From assembly GCF_000786215.1 (NCBI RefSeq), contig NZ_JROG01000004.1, forward strand, positions 434,001 through 498,000: a stretch of DNA of 64,000 nt. Reading direction: 5' to 3'. The DNA is from Sphingomonas sp. 35-24ZXX (GTDB taxonomy: Bacteria > Pseudomonadota > Alphaproteobacteria > Sphingomonadales > Sphingomonadaceae). Of the stretch, positions 52,800 to 61,289 are shown piece by piece. Each line of letters opens with the position of its first letter. The stretch's first letter is position 1. The notes beneath the pieces are model-generated. The model had not been told where the DNA came from. It saw nothing but the letters and a program-made list of their open reading frames with translations, and did not search any database. The translations under genes were made by a program, and so were the position numbers.

Positions 52800-53920
52800 T
52801 TCCGCGACACTCGCACGGCCTGGCCCTGACGAAGCAGATGCGCGCCCATCGCGACGATGACGTCGCCTGGCCTGATGCCGCCGGCGAGATAGGCGGATTC
52901 CTCGTCCACGCTTTCGATCCTGACATGGTGCCAGGCGACCCTGGCGGTCTTACCCTTGCGCACCACCCACACGCCCGGTCCCTTGCCGCCATCGTGGACC
53001 GCGCCCAGCGGCACGGCAAGGCGCGGCCCCGTTCCGCCTGCGTGCGGCAACGCCACCGTTACTGTGGCGCCGATCGGCGCGTTCGCGGCCGGCCCGCCCA
53101 GCGTGTAGCGGGCCTCGTAGCTGCGGGTCAGCGGATCGGCTGCATCAGACAACTGCCGCAGGGTGCCTGTCGCCCGTACACCTCCATAGGTCCGGGCCTG
53201 GACCACGGACCCGATGTCGGGGCGGACGTTCTCCGGCAAGTCGACCAACGCCTCGCGCGGTCCGTTCCGGGCCAGCCGGACGACCACCTGTCCTGCCCCG
53301 ATGACCTGTCCCGGTTCGGCAAGCGTTTCGACCACCGTGCCGTCGGCATCGGCAACGAGCAGGCTGTACCGACCCTGATTGCGCGCAACTCCGGCTTGTG
53401 CGGATGCGGTGGCAAGCTGCGCACGCGCCGCATCGGCGGCGGCTCTGGCCTGGTCATAGGTCGACGCAGATACTGCGCCGGCCTCGACTAGGCCCTTTAG
53501 CCGCGCCACATCCGCCGCCGTCTGCTCGGCGCGCGCGCGGGCGGCGGCGACACTGCCTTCGGCGGCGGTCGCGGCCAGTGCAAGATCCGATCCGTCGATC
53601 CGCATCAGGGGTTGCCCTCGCCGGACCACCTGCCCTGCCTCGACATAGCGCTCGACGATCTTTCCACCGACGCGGAAACCCAGATCACTTTGAACGCGTG
53701 CCGCGATGACGCCGGTATACTCCTGCGCGCCTGCAGTTCCAGGCGCTGCCGTCATCACCCGGACGAGCGGGGCAAGGGTACGCGGATCGGCTGGTGGCTT
53801 GCTGCACGCGGCGAGCGAGAACGTCATCGCCAGCCCCACCAGAAGGACGGGTGCCACCGGGCGGCGACGGTAGAACCCGCGCACAGCCGCCAATGAGTAT
53901 TTGGGTGCAGTTGCAGCCAT
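52796..53920 (-). CDS. RND efflux periplasmic adaptor lipoprotein
   Basis: A 374-residue membrane-fusion protein. The lipobox is SLAAC (Cys39). The lipoyl-like half motifs (GFRVGGKIVERYVEAGQVVRRGQPL and later ADGTVVETLAEPGQVIGAGQ) flank a coiled-coil hairpin at about 110-185. Beta-barrel and membrane-proximal domains follow. The ATG was chosen to suit the signal sequence; a longer frame upstream has no support. The stop overlaps the permease start. It joins the pump to the outer-membrane channel. Confidence 0.91.
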   Translation of the reverse strand: MAATAPKYSLAAVRGFYRRRPVAPVLLVGLAMTFSLAACSKPPADPRTLAPLVRVMTAAPGTAGAQEYTGVIAARVQSDLGFRVGGKIVERYVEAGQVVRRGQPLMRIDGSDLALAATAAEGSVAAARARAEQTAADVARLKGLVEAGAVSASTYDQARAAADAARAQLATASAQAGVARNQGRYSLLVADADGTVVETLAEPGQVIGAGQVVVRLARNGPREALVDLPENVRPDIGSVVQARTYGGVRATGTLRQLSDAADPLTRSYEARYTLGGPAANAPIGATVTVALPHAGGTGPRLAVPLGAVHDGGKGPGVWVVRKGKTARVAWHHVRIESVDEESAYLAGGIRPGDVIVAMGAHLLRQGQAVRVSRK

Positions 53921-53958
53921 GGGATGCCTTCTCTTCGAGTCGAAGGCAAAATGTAGCC

Positions 53959-53987
53959 TAGTGACCAAAATGTCAATTAGTCACAAC
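53959..53987. promoter_or_regulatory. TetR-type operator before the RND operon
   Basis: TAGTGAC at the left and TTAGTCACAAC at the right, with GTGAC/GTCAC inverted arms spanning 24 bp, in the gap between the adaptor start and the tetR stop. The same outer sequence and spacing recur before the channel gene. Confidence 0.65.
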
Positions 53988-53995
53988 ATGCTCGA

Positions 53996-54616
53996 TCAAG
54001 GGGCTAGGCTGCGCAGGATCAATGCCGTCACATCCTGCTGCGCGCGCGGCAGTATGTCCTGGCTGTGCTCCAGAAAGATTGGCTTGATGAACGGCATCAT
54101 GGCGAAAAAGATTGCCCGGGTGGTCTCGTCGAGCGGTGTCTTGCGCTCGAACTCGCCGCTCTCGCGGCCTTCCTTGACGATGGTTTCGATCAGTTGCTTC
54201 AACCGGTCGGTATAGACCTTTGCCGAAGGCCACTTCTCGGTCGAGGCATGCGCCGCAATCGCATGCAGCTTCTGTTCGTTGAACAGCAGATCGAGCCCGG
54301 CTGCGGTCACTGTGCCGGTGAAAAGCCGCATTTTCTCAGTTGCGGTCTGCCCGGTATCGACTGCGGCCTTCACCGTTTCGAACAGCTTGCCGGTAGTGTT
54401 CAGGCAGATGGCTTCGCCTATCGCCTGCTTCGATTCGAAGAAGCGATAGATATAGGCCTTCGAGAAGCCGATGGCGCGGGCAAGATCGGCGACCGTGGTC
54501 TTCTCGTAGCCATAATGCGCGAAATAATTATGGGCAGCCGCGATGATCTGGTCGCGCACGGCATGGTCCGCTGGACCGCGTGAGGTCAGTTCTGGAGCAG
54601 ATGGGTTCGTGGTCAT
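53996..54616 (-). CDS. TetR-family regulator of the efflux locus
   Basis: A 206-residue regulator. The N-terminal helix-turn-helix spans about residues 20-66 (IIAAAHNYFAHYGYEKTTV, GFSKAYIYRFFESKQAIGE). The ligand domain includes a DUF-like C-terminal TetR helix bundle. It stands between the adaptor-pump operon (same strand, 75 bp downstream) and the channel gene (divergent, 83 bp). The matching dyads in both gaps strongly suggest it represses both units, and itself, until a pump substrate binds. Confidence 0.9.
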   Translation of the reverse strand: MTTNPSAPELTSRGPADHAVRDQIIAAAHNYFAHYGYEKTTVADLARAIGFSKAYIYRFFESKQAIGEAICLNTTGKLFETVKAAVDTGQTATEKMRLFTGTVTAAGLDLLFNEQKLHAIAAHASTEKWPSAKVYTDRLKQLIETIVKEGRESGEFERKTPLDETTRAIFFAMMPFIKPIFLEHSQDILPRAQQDVTALILRSLAP

Positions 54617-54652
54617 GACACGACCTTAGCGAAAAACTCGGCGATTGACAAA

Positions 54653-54681
54653 TAGTGACTGATTGAGTCATTAGTCACAAC
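54653..54681. promoter_or_regulatory. TetR-type operator before the channel gene
   Basis: TAGTGAC...TTAGTCACAAC with GTGACT/AGTCAC arms spanning 24 bp, in the divergent gap between tetR and the outer-membrane channel gene. Outer bases are identical to the dyad before the RND operon; only the centre differs. Confidence 0.65.
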
Positions 54682-54699
54682 TCGTTTGAAGGAATCGCC

Positions 54700-56169
54700 A
54701 TGCGCCATCCGCTCCGTTTGCAAAGCGTCACGCTCGCAATGCTGCTGCTCGGCGGCTGCGCGGCTGCGCCGGATTACGCCCCGCCCCGGATGGCGACCCC
54801 TGATACCTTCCTCGTATCGGACGCGGCTGCGGCTCGCGCGGGGACTGTGGCCCAGATTGATTTGGTCGAATGGTGGCGGTCCTTCGATGATCCGCTGCTG
54901 ACAAGCCTGGTCGAACGCGCCATCGCGCAGAATCTGGATTTGCAGCAGGCCGAGGCGCGAGTCCTGCAGGCGCGGGCAGCGCTTCGCTCTGCCAATGCTG
55001 CCCTCGCGCCTTCAGGAACGGCCAGCGCACAGGCCGGAGCGAATTACCAGTCGCTCGAAACCCCGATCGGACAGGTGGCTGGTGCATTCCCCGGCTTCGA
55101 TCGTTCGACAGGGGCTTATGACGCGGGCCTCTCCGCCAGCTGGGAAATCGACCTGTTCGGCGGAAAGGACGCTTCCCGCGATGCTGCCCGCGCGGACTGG
55201 CAGGCGTCCGAGGCCGGCGCGGTTGCTGCCCGGCTTGCGGTGATTGCGCAGACCGCTGATACCTATGTCGCTATCCGCACGCTGCAGGAACGCCTGCGGA
55301 TCGTCCGCGAGCAGGAAGCCGTGCAGGCGCGCCTTGCCGGGCTGATCGCGCTCCAGTTCCAACGCGGCGTTGCGGCCGAATTGCAATGGCGCCAGGCAGA
55401 AGGCGCGCTTGGCCAGGTGCGTGCGAGCATACCGGCGATCGAGAGCGACCTCGAAACGGCGATGAACGCGCTTGATGTGCTGCTCGGACAGCAGCCTAGA
55501 GCAACCCGCTCCGAGCTTGCAGGCCCCGTGCCGGTGCCAGCTCCGCCTGCCATCACCACTGCCGAAGGACCGGCTGCTCTGCTGCGGCGACGCCCGGATA
55601 TAATCGCCGCCGAACGCACTCTTGCCGCATCCAGTGCCCGGATCGGGGCTGCGACCGCAGAATATTATCCGAAATTCTCGCTCAATGGGCTGCTGGGTGC
55701 TGCTGCGACCGGCCCGGGCGCGCTGTTCGGCGGCAATGCGGTCCAGGGCAGCGGATTTCTGGGCCTGCGCTGGCGATTGTTCGATTTTGGGCGGATAGAT
55801 GCCGAGATCAAGCTGGCCCAAGGCCGCAATGCCGAGGCGCTTGCGGCCTATCGGCAGACGGTGCTGCGCGCATCGGAGGATGTCGAGAATGCCTTTTCCG
55901 TAATGCTCCGGCAGGAGGCGCGGGCGGAAGCTCTGGCAGCCGCCGAGACATCGCTGGCACGCGCACGCTCCTCGTCGCAGGCCGCATACAAGGCGGGCAT
56001 GGTCAGCCTGATCGAAGTGCTCGAAGCAGACCGCCGCCTGCTCGAAACGCGTGATGGTCTGGCGCAGGCGCGCGCAGGTGCCAGCCGCGGTGCGATCGCC
56101 GCCTTCAGGGCGCTGGGCGGCGGCTGGCAGGGTGCGGGGTCGCGTACCGACGTTGAAACAGGGAAGTGA
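54700..56169 (+). CDS. RND efflux outer-membrane channel lipoprotein (NodT/OprM type)
   Basis: A 489-residue TolC-like channel with lipobox LLLGGC (Cys20). Two outer-membrane-efflux repeats follow: about 65-250 (FDDPLLTSLVERAIAQNLDLQQAEARV, SWEIDLFGGKDASRDAA) and about 280-460 (RRRPDIIAAERTLAASSARIG, LRWRLFDFGRIDAEI). AAGGAA precedes the ATG. It is divergent from tetR and completes the tripartite pump whose other parts lie on the other side of tetR. A thioesterase gene follows 10 bp later. Confidence 0.92.
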   Translation: MRHPLRLQSVTLAMLLLGGCAAAPDYAPPRMATPDTFLVSDAAAARAGTVAQIDLVEWWRSFDDPLLTSLVERAIAQNLDLQQAEARVLQARAALRSANAALAPSGTASAQAGANYQSLETPIGQVAGAFPGFDRSTGAYDAGLSASWEIDLFGGKDASRDAARADWQASEAGAVAARLAVIAQTADTYVAIRTLQERLRIVREQEAVQARLAGLIALQFQRGVAAELQWRQAEGALGQVRASIPAIESDLETAMNALDVLLGQQPRATRSELAGPVPVPAPPAITTAEGPAALLRRRPDIIAAERTLAASSARIGAATAEYYPKFSLNGLLGAAATGPGALFGGNAVQGSGFLGLRWRLFDFGRIDAEIKLAQGRNAEALAAYRQTVLRASEDVENAFSVMLRQEARAEALAAAETSLARARSSSQAAYKAGMVSLIEVLEADRRLLETRDGLAQARAGASRGAIAAFRALGGGWQGAGSRTDVETGK

Positions 56170-56179
56170 AAGCAAGACG

Positions 56180-56608
56180 ATGAACGGACTGGAACAGGTA
56201 CAAGCGCTGCTCGCTGGCGGAGTTCAACCTCCTTTTGGCCGCAAAATGGGCGTATCGCTCGTCGAAGCGGGTGAAGGCCATGCGGTGTTCGAGGGGGCGC
56301 CGGGCGAGGAAGACTATAACCCGATGGGAACGGTTCATGGCGGCTATGCCGCAGCCCTGCTCGACAGCGCCTGCGGTATCGCCGCGCATACCGGGCTTCT
56401 GCCCGGCCAGGCCTATATCACGGCCGAGATCAAGGTGTCATATCTGCGTGCGCTGACGGCAGATAGCGGCAAGGTCCGGGCGATCGGAAAGCTCGTGTCA
56501 ATGGGCAAGCGCGCCGCATTTGCCGAAGCCAGCCTGTTCGATCAGAGCGGCAGGCTCTGTGCCACGGCGACGTCGACCCTGGTTGTGTTCGAGGCACGTA
56601 CAGCTTGA
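56180..56608 (+). CDS. PaaI-type hot-dog thioesterase
   Basis: A 142-residue hot-dog-fold acyl/aryl-CoA thioesterase. Key motif: NPMGTVHGGYAAALLDSACG, with the catalytic Asp in the long helix; the strand ITAEIKVSYLRAL follows. Members hydrolyse phenylacetyl-, hydroxybenzoyl- or short acyl-CoA. It starts 10 bp after the efflux channel stop and is probably cotranscribed with it. Releasing a free acid that the pump then exports would make sense, but that link is inference. Confidence 0.87.
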   Translation: MNGLEQVQALLAGGVQPPFGRKMGVSLVEAGEGHAVFEGAPGEEDYNPMGTVHGGYAAALLDSACGIAAHTGLLPGQAYITAEIKVSYLRALTADSGKVRAIGKLVSMGKRAAFAEASLFDQSGRLCATATSTLVVFEARTA

Positions 56609-56715
56609 GCCAAGGCCTTGGGCACTGTTCCGGCGAAAGAGCGGGCGGCGCAATCAGAGTCTGAACAAATTGAAGCAGTGCCGAGCCTGTCGTAAGGCAT
56701 AGCACACAATCCTTG

Positions 56716-57879
56716 CTATCCCGCGACCGTCTCGCTGGCATTCTTCAGTTCCGCTGTAATCAGCGACAGGCCCCTGTCTAGCGATGACACGCCTTTGCCG
56801 AAGCCGATGCGAATATGGCCAGGGCTGCCGAAATATTCGCCCGGAGCCACCGCAATCCCGCGCTCCCGGCACAACTGATCGGCAAAGGCGAGCGTATCGG
56901 CGATGTGGGGCAGGCGCAGGAAGGCTATGCAGCCATGATCGGGCAGCCTGCCTTCAACCAGTCCGTCCTCCACCCATTGCCGATGATAGTGCTCCACCAC
57001 GGGGCGGCTCGCTGCCAGCATCGACTGCCAATATTGGACAAATGGTTCGGGCTTCTCGAGCACCAGGGCCGCAACCGAATGGGCCAGGTTGGATATCCCG
57101 AACTCGGTGGCATCGCTGACCGCACGGACCCGCTGGATCAGCGAGGGATCGCCAATCAGCCAGCCGCAGCGCAGCGTGGCCAACCCGAAGATCTTGGTCA
57201 TGCTGCTGATCGAGATGAACCTGTCGGATACGGTCGCGCCATAGGGGCCGGCCACCTGATCAGGTGCATAGTCGCGATATACCTCATCGATCACGCAGAG
57301 CAGATCGTGATGCTCGGCGATTTCGGCGAATGCATCGAGCTCTGCGGGAGGGATCACCATGCCGGAAGGGTTGTGGAGGTTGGACAGCACGATCATCCGC
57401 GTCTGTGGCGTCAATCGGGCTATGATGCTGTCCAGATCGAGCCGATATTCGGGTGCAGGCCGGTCGAAATGATCGACCCCCAGGCCGGCGGCCTCGGCGA
57501 GCGAGCCAAACAGGTCGAAGCCTGGCCGCTCGACCAGCACGCGCTCGCCAGGCTTCAACAGCGACTTGTAGATCAGCGACAAAGCGCCCGTCGCGCCGGT
57601 GGTGCACAGGATGGATGCCGACGACACGCCGTAATGCCGCCCCAGCGCCGCAACGACATACGGGTTTCCGGAAACGAAAGCGCTCGCATAGCGGGGGGTC
57701 AGGGTTTCGCCAAAGGCATCGGCCACGGTCTGGCGCAGCAATTCGGTGGGTTCGGGCACCGAACTGTCGAACAGCGACACCATCGACCCTTGGCCCTGCT
57801 GGACCAGACGGATGGCATGACGCACCCATTGGGCAAATCCGGTTGGGTACGCGATGATGTCCTCCCACTCTGGCGGCAA
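56716..57879 (-). CDS. PLP-dependent aminotransferase, class I/II
   Basis: A 387-residue fold-type I enzyme. The PLP-binding region shows NLHNPSG (Asn), VIDEVYRDYA (Asp/Tyr) and SSMTKIFGLATLRCGW with the Schiff-base Lys in MTKIFG; the C-terminal Arg lies in HIRIGFG. The start is TTG, as no in-frame ATG precedes the conserved N-terminal part; a GTG 18 codons in is an alternative. An A/T-rich stretch upstream (57916-57931) may hold its own promoter. It lies 115 bp after the amino acid permease gene, so it may transaminate the imported amino acid. Confidence 0.86.
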   Translation of the reverse strand: MPPEWEDIIAYPTGFAQWVRHAIRLVQQGQGSMVSLFDSSVPEPTELLRQTVADAFGETLTPRYASAFVSGNPYVVAALGRHYGVSSASILCTTGATGALSLIYKSLLKPGERVLVERPGFDLFGSLAEAAGLGVDHFDRPAPEYRLDLDSIIARLTPQTRMIVLSNLHNPSGMVIPPAELDAFAEIAEHHDLLCVIDEVYRDYAPDQVAGPYGATVSDRFISISSMTKIFGLATLRCGWLIGDPSLIQRVRAVSDATEFGISNLAHSVAALVLEKPEPFVQYWQSMLAASRPVVEHYHRQWVEDGLVEGRLPDHGCIAFLRLPHIADTLAFADQLCRERGIAVAPGEYFGSPGHIRIGFGKGVSSLDRGLSLITAELKNASETVAG

Positions 57880-57994
57880 TGCTTCGATGATGAGAAACTA
57901 GAGCGGTCCCGCAGGATTTATTATTTTATCATGGGGCGATTGCGCTTTGCCTCCGCATAATTGTCGCCTTCAGCAGCACCGGTCGGACGCATCG

Positions 57995-59314
57995 TCATGG
58001 AGCCTTGACCGGTCGGGTCAGCCAGTAGACGCAGCCGATCGCCAGCCATCCGCCGACCAGCAGATAGGGGCGCCAATCCGCCTCCAGCCCCACCAGGATG
58101 ATCGTCAGCGCCCCCAGCATCGCCGCGCATCCGGCGAGCTGCATGATCCTCGGCGAGGGGCGGAACTGAGCCCTTGCGTGCAGTTCGGGATGGTTGCGCG
58201 CGACCCGCACTGCGCAAAGGGAGCAGGCGAGATACTTGAGCATTGTCGGAATGTTGACCGCCAGCAGCAGGAACAGGATGCTCGATGGCAGGAACAGGCC
58301 CGCCATAGCCAGGGCATAGCCCGTCGCTATGGCAAGATGCGGCGTTCCGAAGCGCGGGTGCACCGCCGCCAGCGCGCTTGGCAGCGCCTGATTGCGCGCC
58401 ATCGCGAACAGGCTGCGCGAAAAGACCATCGCGGTAGCATTCATGGTCTTTAGGATCGAAACCGTTGCCGCACCGACGATCAACGGAACAGCAAGATCGC
58501 CCAGCGATACCCTCGCCGCATCGAGTAGCGGCGCATCCGATGCGGCCAGCCGGGCCGGCCCAGCCAGGCCCAGCGCCACAAAAGCGACCAGTAGGTACAC
58601 GGCTGCCGTCAGAAGGATGGCCAGCGTGATACCCAGCGGGATGTTGTGGCCGGGATGGCGGATTTCCTCGCCGATCTCGACTGCCGATTCGATGCCCATG
58701 AACAGCGATGCCATCAGCGGAACTGCCGCCAGGATCGCCAGCCATCCCATCTGCGTCGGTGCGCCGATCCGCTGCGCTTCTACCGCAGGAAGGCCCGTGA
58801 GCACAAAGGTCGCCAGCACGGCCAACAGCATCAGCATGAGCGTTACCTGGGCCCGGGCCGCGACGGCGACGCCGCGATAGTTGAGCGCGAAGACCAGGGT
58901 CAGGGTAACGGCCATCAGCGGCTTGGCCGGAACCGGCACTACCATCGAGAGATAGTTGGCCATCACCTGCGAGAGCAGGATGAGCGCGCCGACATTGCCG
59001 ATGATACGCATCCAGCCGATCGCAAAGCCGACAAACGGGTGGATAAAGCGGCGCGGCCATTCATACGAGGCCCCCGAGACCGGCAGTGCCGAGCCGAGAT
59101 AGGCATAGCAGATGGCAAACAGCACCATCGGCAGCGCGGCCAGCAGCACCGCGAGCAGCAGGCCCGAGCCTGCCACCTGCGCCGCCGGCTGCAGAACGGA
59201 AAAGATCGAGACGCCGATGGCGGTGCCGGCTCCAAACATCACGACGCCAGACAGACCGACGCCCTGCTTGAGCTGCGTCCGCTCGCCGGTCGCGCTACTG
59301 GCCTCAGCCGTCAT
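57995..59314 (-). CDS. APC-family amino acid permease
   Basis: A 439-residue inner-membrane transporter with about 12 helices. The APC pattern is clear: GVVMFGAGTAIGVSIFSVLQPAA in helix 1, GASYEWPRRF, ALNYRGV and ESAVEIGEEIRHPGHNIP. It probably imports an amino acid or amine by H+ symport. The start overlaps the S10 peptidase stop (ATGA). With the upstream periplasmic hydrolases, its likely job is uptake of the released amino acid; the specificity is not readable. Confidence 0.88.
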   Translation of the reverse strand: MTAEASSATGERTQLKQGVGLSGVVMFGAGTAIGVSIFSVLQPAAQVAGSGLLLAVLLAALPMVLFAICYAYLGSALPVSGASYEWPRRFIHPFVGFAIGWMRIIGNVGALILLSQVMANYLSMVVPVPAKPLMAVTLTLVFALNYRGVAVAARAQVTLMLMLLAVLATFVLTGLPAVEAQRIGAPTQMGWLAILAAVPLMASLFMGIESAVEIGEEIRHPGHNIPLGITLAILLTAAVYLLVAFVALGLAGPARLAASDAPLLDAARVSLGDLAVPLIVGAATVSILKTMNATAMVFSRSLFAMARNQALPSALAAVHPRFGTPHLAIATGYALAMAGLFLPSSILFLLLAVNIPTMLKYLACSLCAVRVARNHPELHARAQFRPSPRIMQLAGCAAMLGALTIILVGLEADWRPYLLVGGWLAIGCVYWLTRPVKAP

Positions 59315-60825
59315 TGCGCCGCGCCGCCCCGGACGAAGGCGCGGACATCGCGGGCCAGTTCGCGGCGCGTCTCATCACCCAGATAGGGCATGTGGCCGGA
59401 GCGGTAATAGGTGAAGCGCGTCGCTGCGAGCGGAATCCCCGAATGACGGACGGCATGTTCGGCCGCACCCAGAGTGGTCACGAGATCGAAATAGCCGGTG
59501 CCGACCATCAGCCGCATGCCGGGATTGCGCCGCATCGCGATGCCCAGGTCCTCGCCGAAATTGCGCCGCGACTGGACCCCGGGGCCCATGCCGTAGTCCC
59601 AGCGGGCGTTGACGGTGCGGAAGGCGATCGCCTCATAGGGCTGGTCGAGAGCGACCTTGAGGTCGCGCCGCATATAGCCGTTGAGCCCGCCGACAAAGGC
59701 TGGGACATATTGTCCCATGGCCGGGTCATCGGCGACCGGATCATTCCCATTGGGTGCGAGCGGCAGGGTGAAGCGCGCATCGTAAAGGCCGATCTGGCGA
59801 TTGTCCGACGCCAGCAACGTGCGAGCAAATTGCGCCGGACTGACCCTGAGGTCCGCAGCCAGAATCGCTTGCGGGGCGAGCCCTGTCAGCGCGGCCAGGC
59901 CCGTTGCGACGCTGTTGCGTTCCGCCTCGCTCAGGGCGCTCCCCTGGTACAGCGCGGTCAGATAGGGTCCAGCGGCAAATTCGCGCGCCTTCTGCACGTG
60001 CTGGGCGACATCGCATGGGCTGGAGACCCTGCCGAAATGGCAAGCGGTGGCCGCAAGACTGGGCAGAGCCATCGCTGCGGCCATGTCTGCTCCCGGGTCC
60101 GCCGCCATGGCCTGGCCAAGAAGGATGACACCGCTCAGCGGCAGCCCGGTCATGCGGCCGGTCTCCATCGGCCCGCCCGCCATCATCCGCGCGACCACAG
60201 CGGCGCGAATGGTGCCATAGCTTTCCGACAGCAGATAGCGCGGTGCGTTCCAGCGGTCGTGTCGCTGGATCCACGCCTCGATCAGTCGCACCATCGCTGC
60301 GGCATCCTGCTGCACGCCATAGAATTGCTCGGGCCTGCCGCCGGGAAGGACCGTCGAAAACCCGGTGCCGGGCGGATCGATCATCACGATATCGGCGACG
60401 TCGAGCGGGCTTTCCTCGTTATCGGTTATGGCAAAGGGCGGGGTGGTCGGCGGGTTGACCGGATCGGGCAGGGCCAGACGGCGCGGTCCGGCAAAACCCA
60501 GATGCAGCCAGACCGATGACGATCCCGGCCCACCATTGAACACGAAGATCACCGGCCGCTCGCCGCCTCCCGGGGCGGTCCTGGCGACATAACTGGTGGT
60601 GAAGATGCTGGCCTGGGGCGTTCCGGCAGGATCGGCGAGCACGAATTCCTCGACCGCAGCGGTATAGCGCAGGTTCCTGCCAGCTATGCGCGCGACATGC
60701 TCGCTGGCAAACTCGCGTGGGGCAGGGGCTGCGGCAGCAGTTTCCGGCGCAGGGGCCTGGGCAACCGCTACCGGCGACATGAATGCTGTGCCGAACATCA
60801 GCGCCAGGGCATTTCTGACGATCAC
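59311..60825 (-). CDS. exported S10-family serine carboxypeptidase
   Basis: A 504-residue secreted peptidase. A signal peptide spans about residues 1-23 (NALALMFGTAFMSPVAVAQA). S10 motifs: VFNGGPGSSSVWLH (oxyanion), LLSESYGT with nucleophile Ser202, Asp in GTGYFDLVT and His in YRSGHMPYLG. Thr replaces Gly after the ESYG motif. The GTG start overlaps the RidA stop (GTGA); a longer frame upstream overlaps the RidA gene and is rejected. It would trim C-terminal residues from peptides in the periplasm. Confidence 0.9.
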   Translation of the reverse strand: MIVRNALALMFGTAFMSPVAVAQAPAPETAAAAPAPREFASEHVARIAGRNLRYTAAVEEFVLADPAGTPQASIFTTSYVARTAPGGGERPVIFVFNGGPGSSSVWLHLGFAGPRRLALPDPVNPPTTPPFAITDNEESPLDVADIVMIDPPGTGFSTVLPGGRPEQFYGVQQDAAAMVRLIEAWIQRHDRWNAPRYLLSESYGTIRAAVVARMMAGGPMETGRMTGLPLSGVILLGQAMAADPGADMAAAMALPSLAATACHFGRVSSPCDVAQHVQKAREFAAGPYLTALYQGSALSEAERNSVATGLAALTGLAPQAILAADLRVSPAQFARTLLASDNRQIGLYDARFTLPLAPNGNDPVADDPAMGQYVPAFVGGLNGYMRRDLKVALDQPYEAIAFRTVNARWDYGMGPGVQSRRNFGEDLGIAMRRNPGMRLMVGTGYFDLVTTLGAAEHAVRHSGIPLAATRFTYYRSGHMPYLGDETRRELARDVRAFVRGGAAQ

Positions 60826-61289
60826 GGCCGCTTCTCCGGCATATGCGCCATGCATTCCAGCTCCACGCCCGCACCGAGGGCAAGCCCCGATGCTCCAAAG
60901 GCGCTGCGCGCGGGCAGGCGATCGGGCTTGAAATAGGTTACATAGACCGCGTTGAACCTGGCCCATTGGCTCATGTCTGCCAGCATCACGGTGCATTTGA
61001 ACACATCGTCCAGGCTCGCTCCAGCCAGTTTCAGCGCGTTCTGCATATTGGCCATGACCAGCCGCGTCTGGCCTTCGATATCGGGCGGGACCTTGCCGTC
61101 CTCCGGCGATGCGCCGATCTGGCCCGAAAGATAGAGCACATCGCCTACCCGCACCGCTGCAGAGAATGGCGCAGGCGATCCGGCACGCCTGAAATATTCG
61201 ATGTCGGCGCGCCGGTCGTCGGCCAGGGCTGGCGAGGCGGTCGCCACAGCAACAGTGGCTGCGGCCAGGGCAAGAAGGGAGCGGATCAT
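60822..61289 (-). CDS. RidA-family protein with signal peptide
   Basis: A 155-residue protein: signal peptide about 1-24 (LLALAAATVAVATASPALA) then a RidA/YjgF domain with VLYLSGQIG, KCTVMLADMSQWARFNAVYVTYF and PARSAFG (Arg128, the conserved arginine of deaminating RidA). RidA enzymes hydrolyse reactive enamine/imine intermediates and are normally cytoplasmic; the leader here implies export. Both ends overlap neighbours by 4 nt, placing it between an exported amidohydrolase and an exported carboxypeptidase. Confidence 0.88.
   Translation of the reverse strand: MIRSLLALAAATVAVATASPALADDRRADIEYFRRAGSPAPFSAAVRVGDVLYLSGQIGASPEDGKVPPDIEGQTRLVMANMQNALKLAGASLDDVFKCTVMLADMSQWARFNAVYVTYFKPDRLPARSAFGASGLALGAGVELECMAHMPEKRP

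Noticed and set aside
56634-56684. Possible small gene or RNA in the gap between thioesterase and aminotransferase
   Set aside because: Only distant 7-bp arms (GGCACTG/CAGTGCC) were seen; no start site, coding motif or compact fold.
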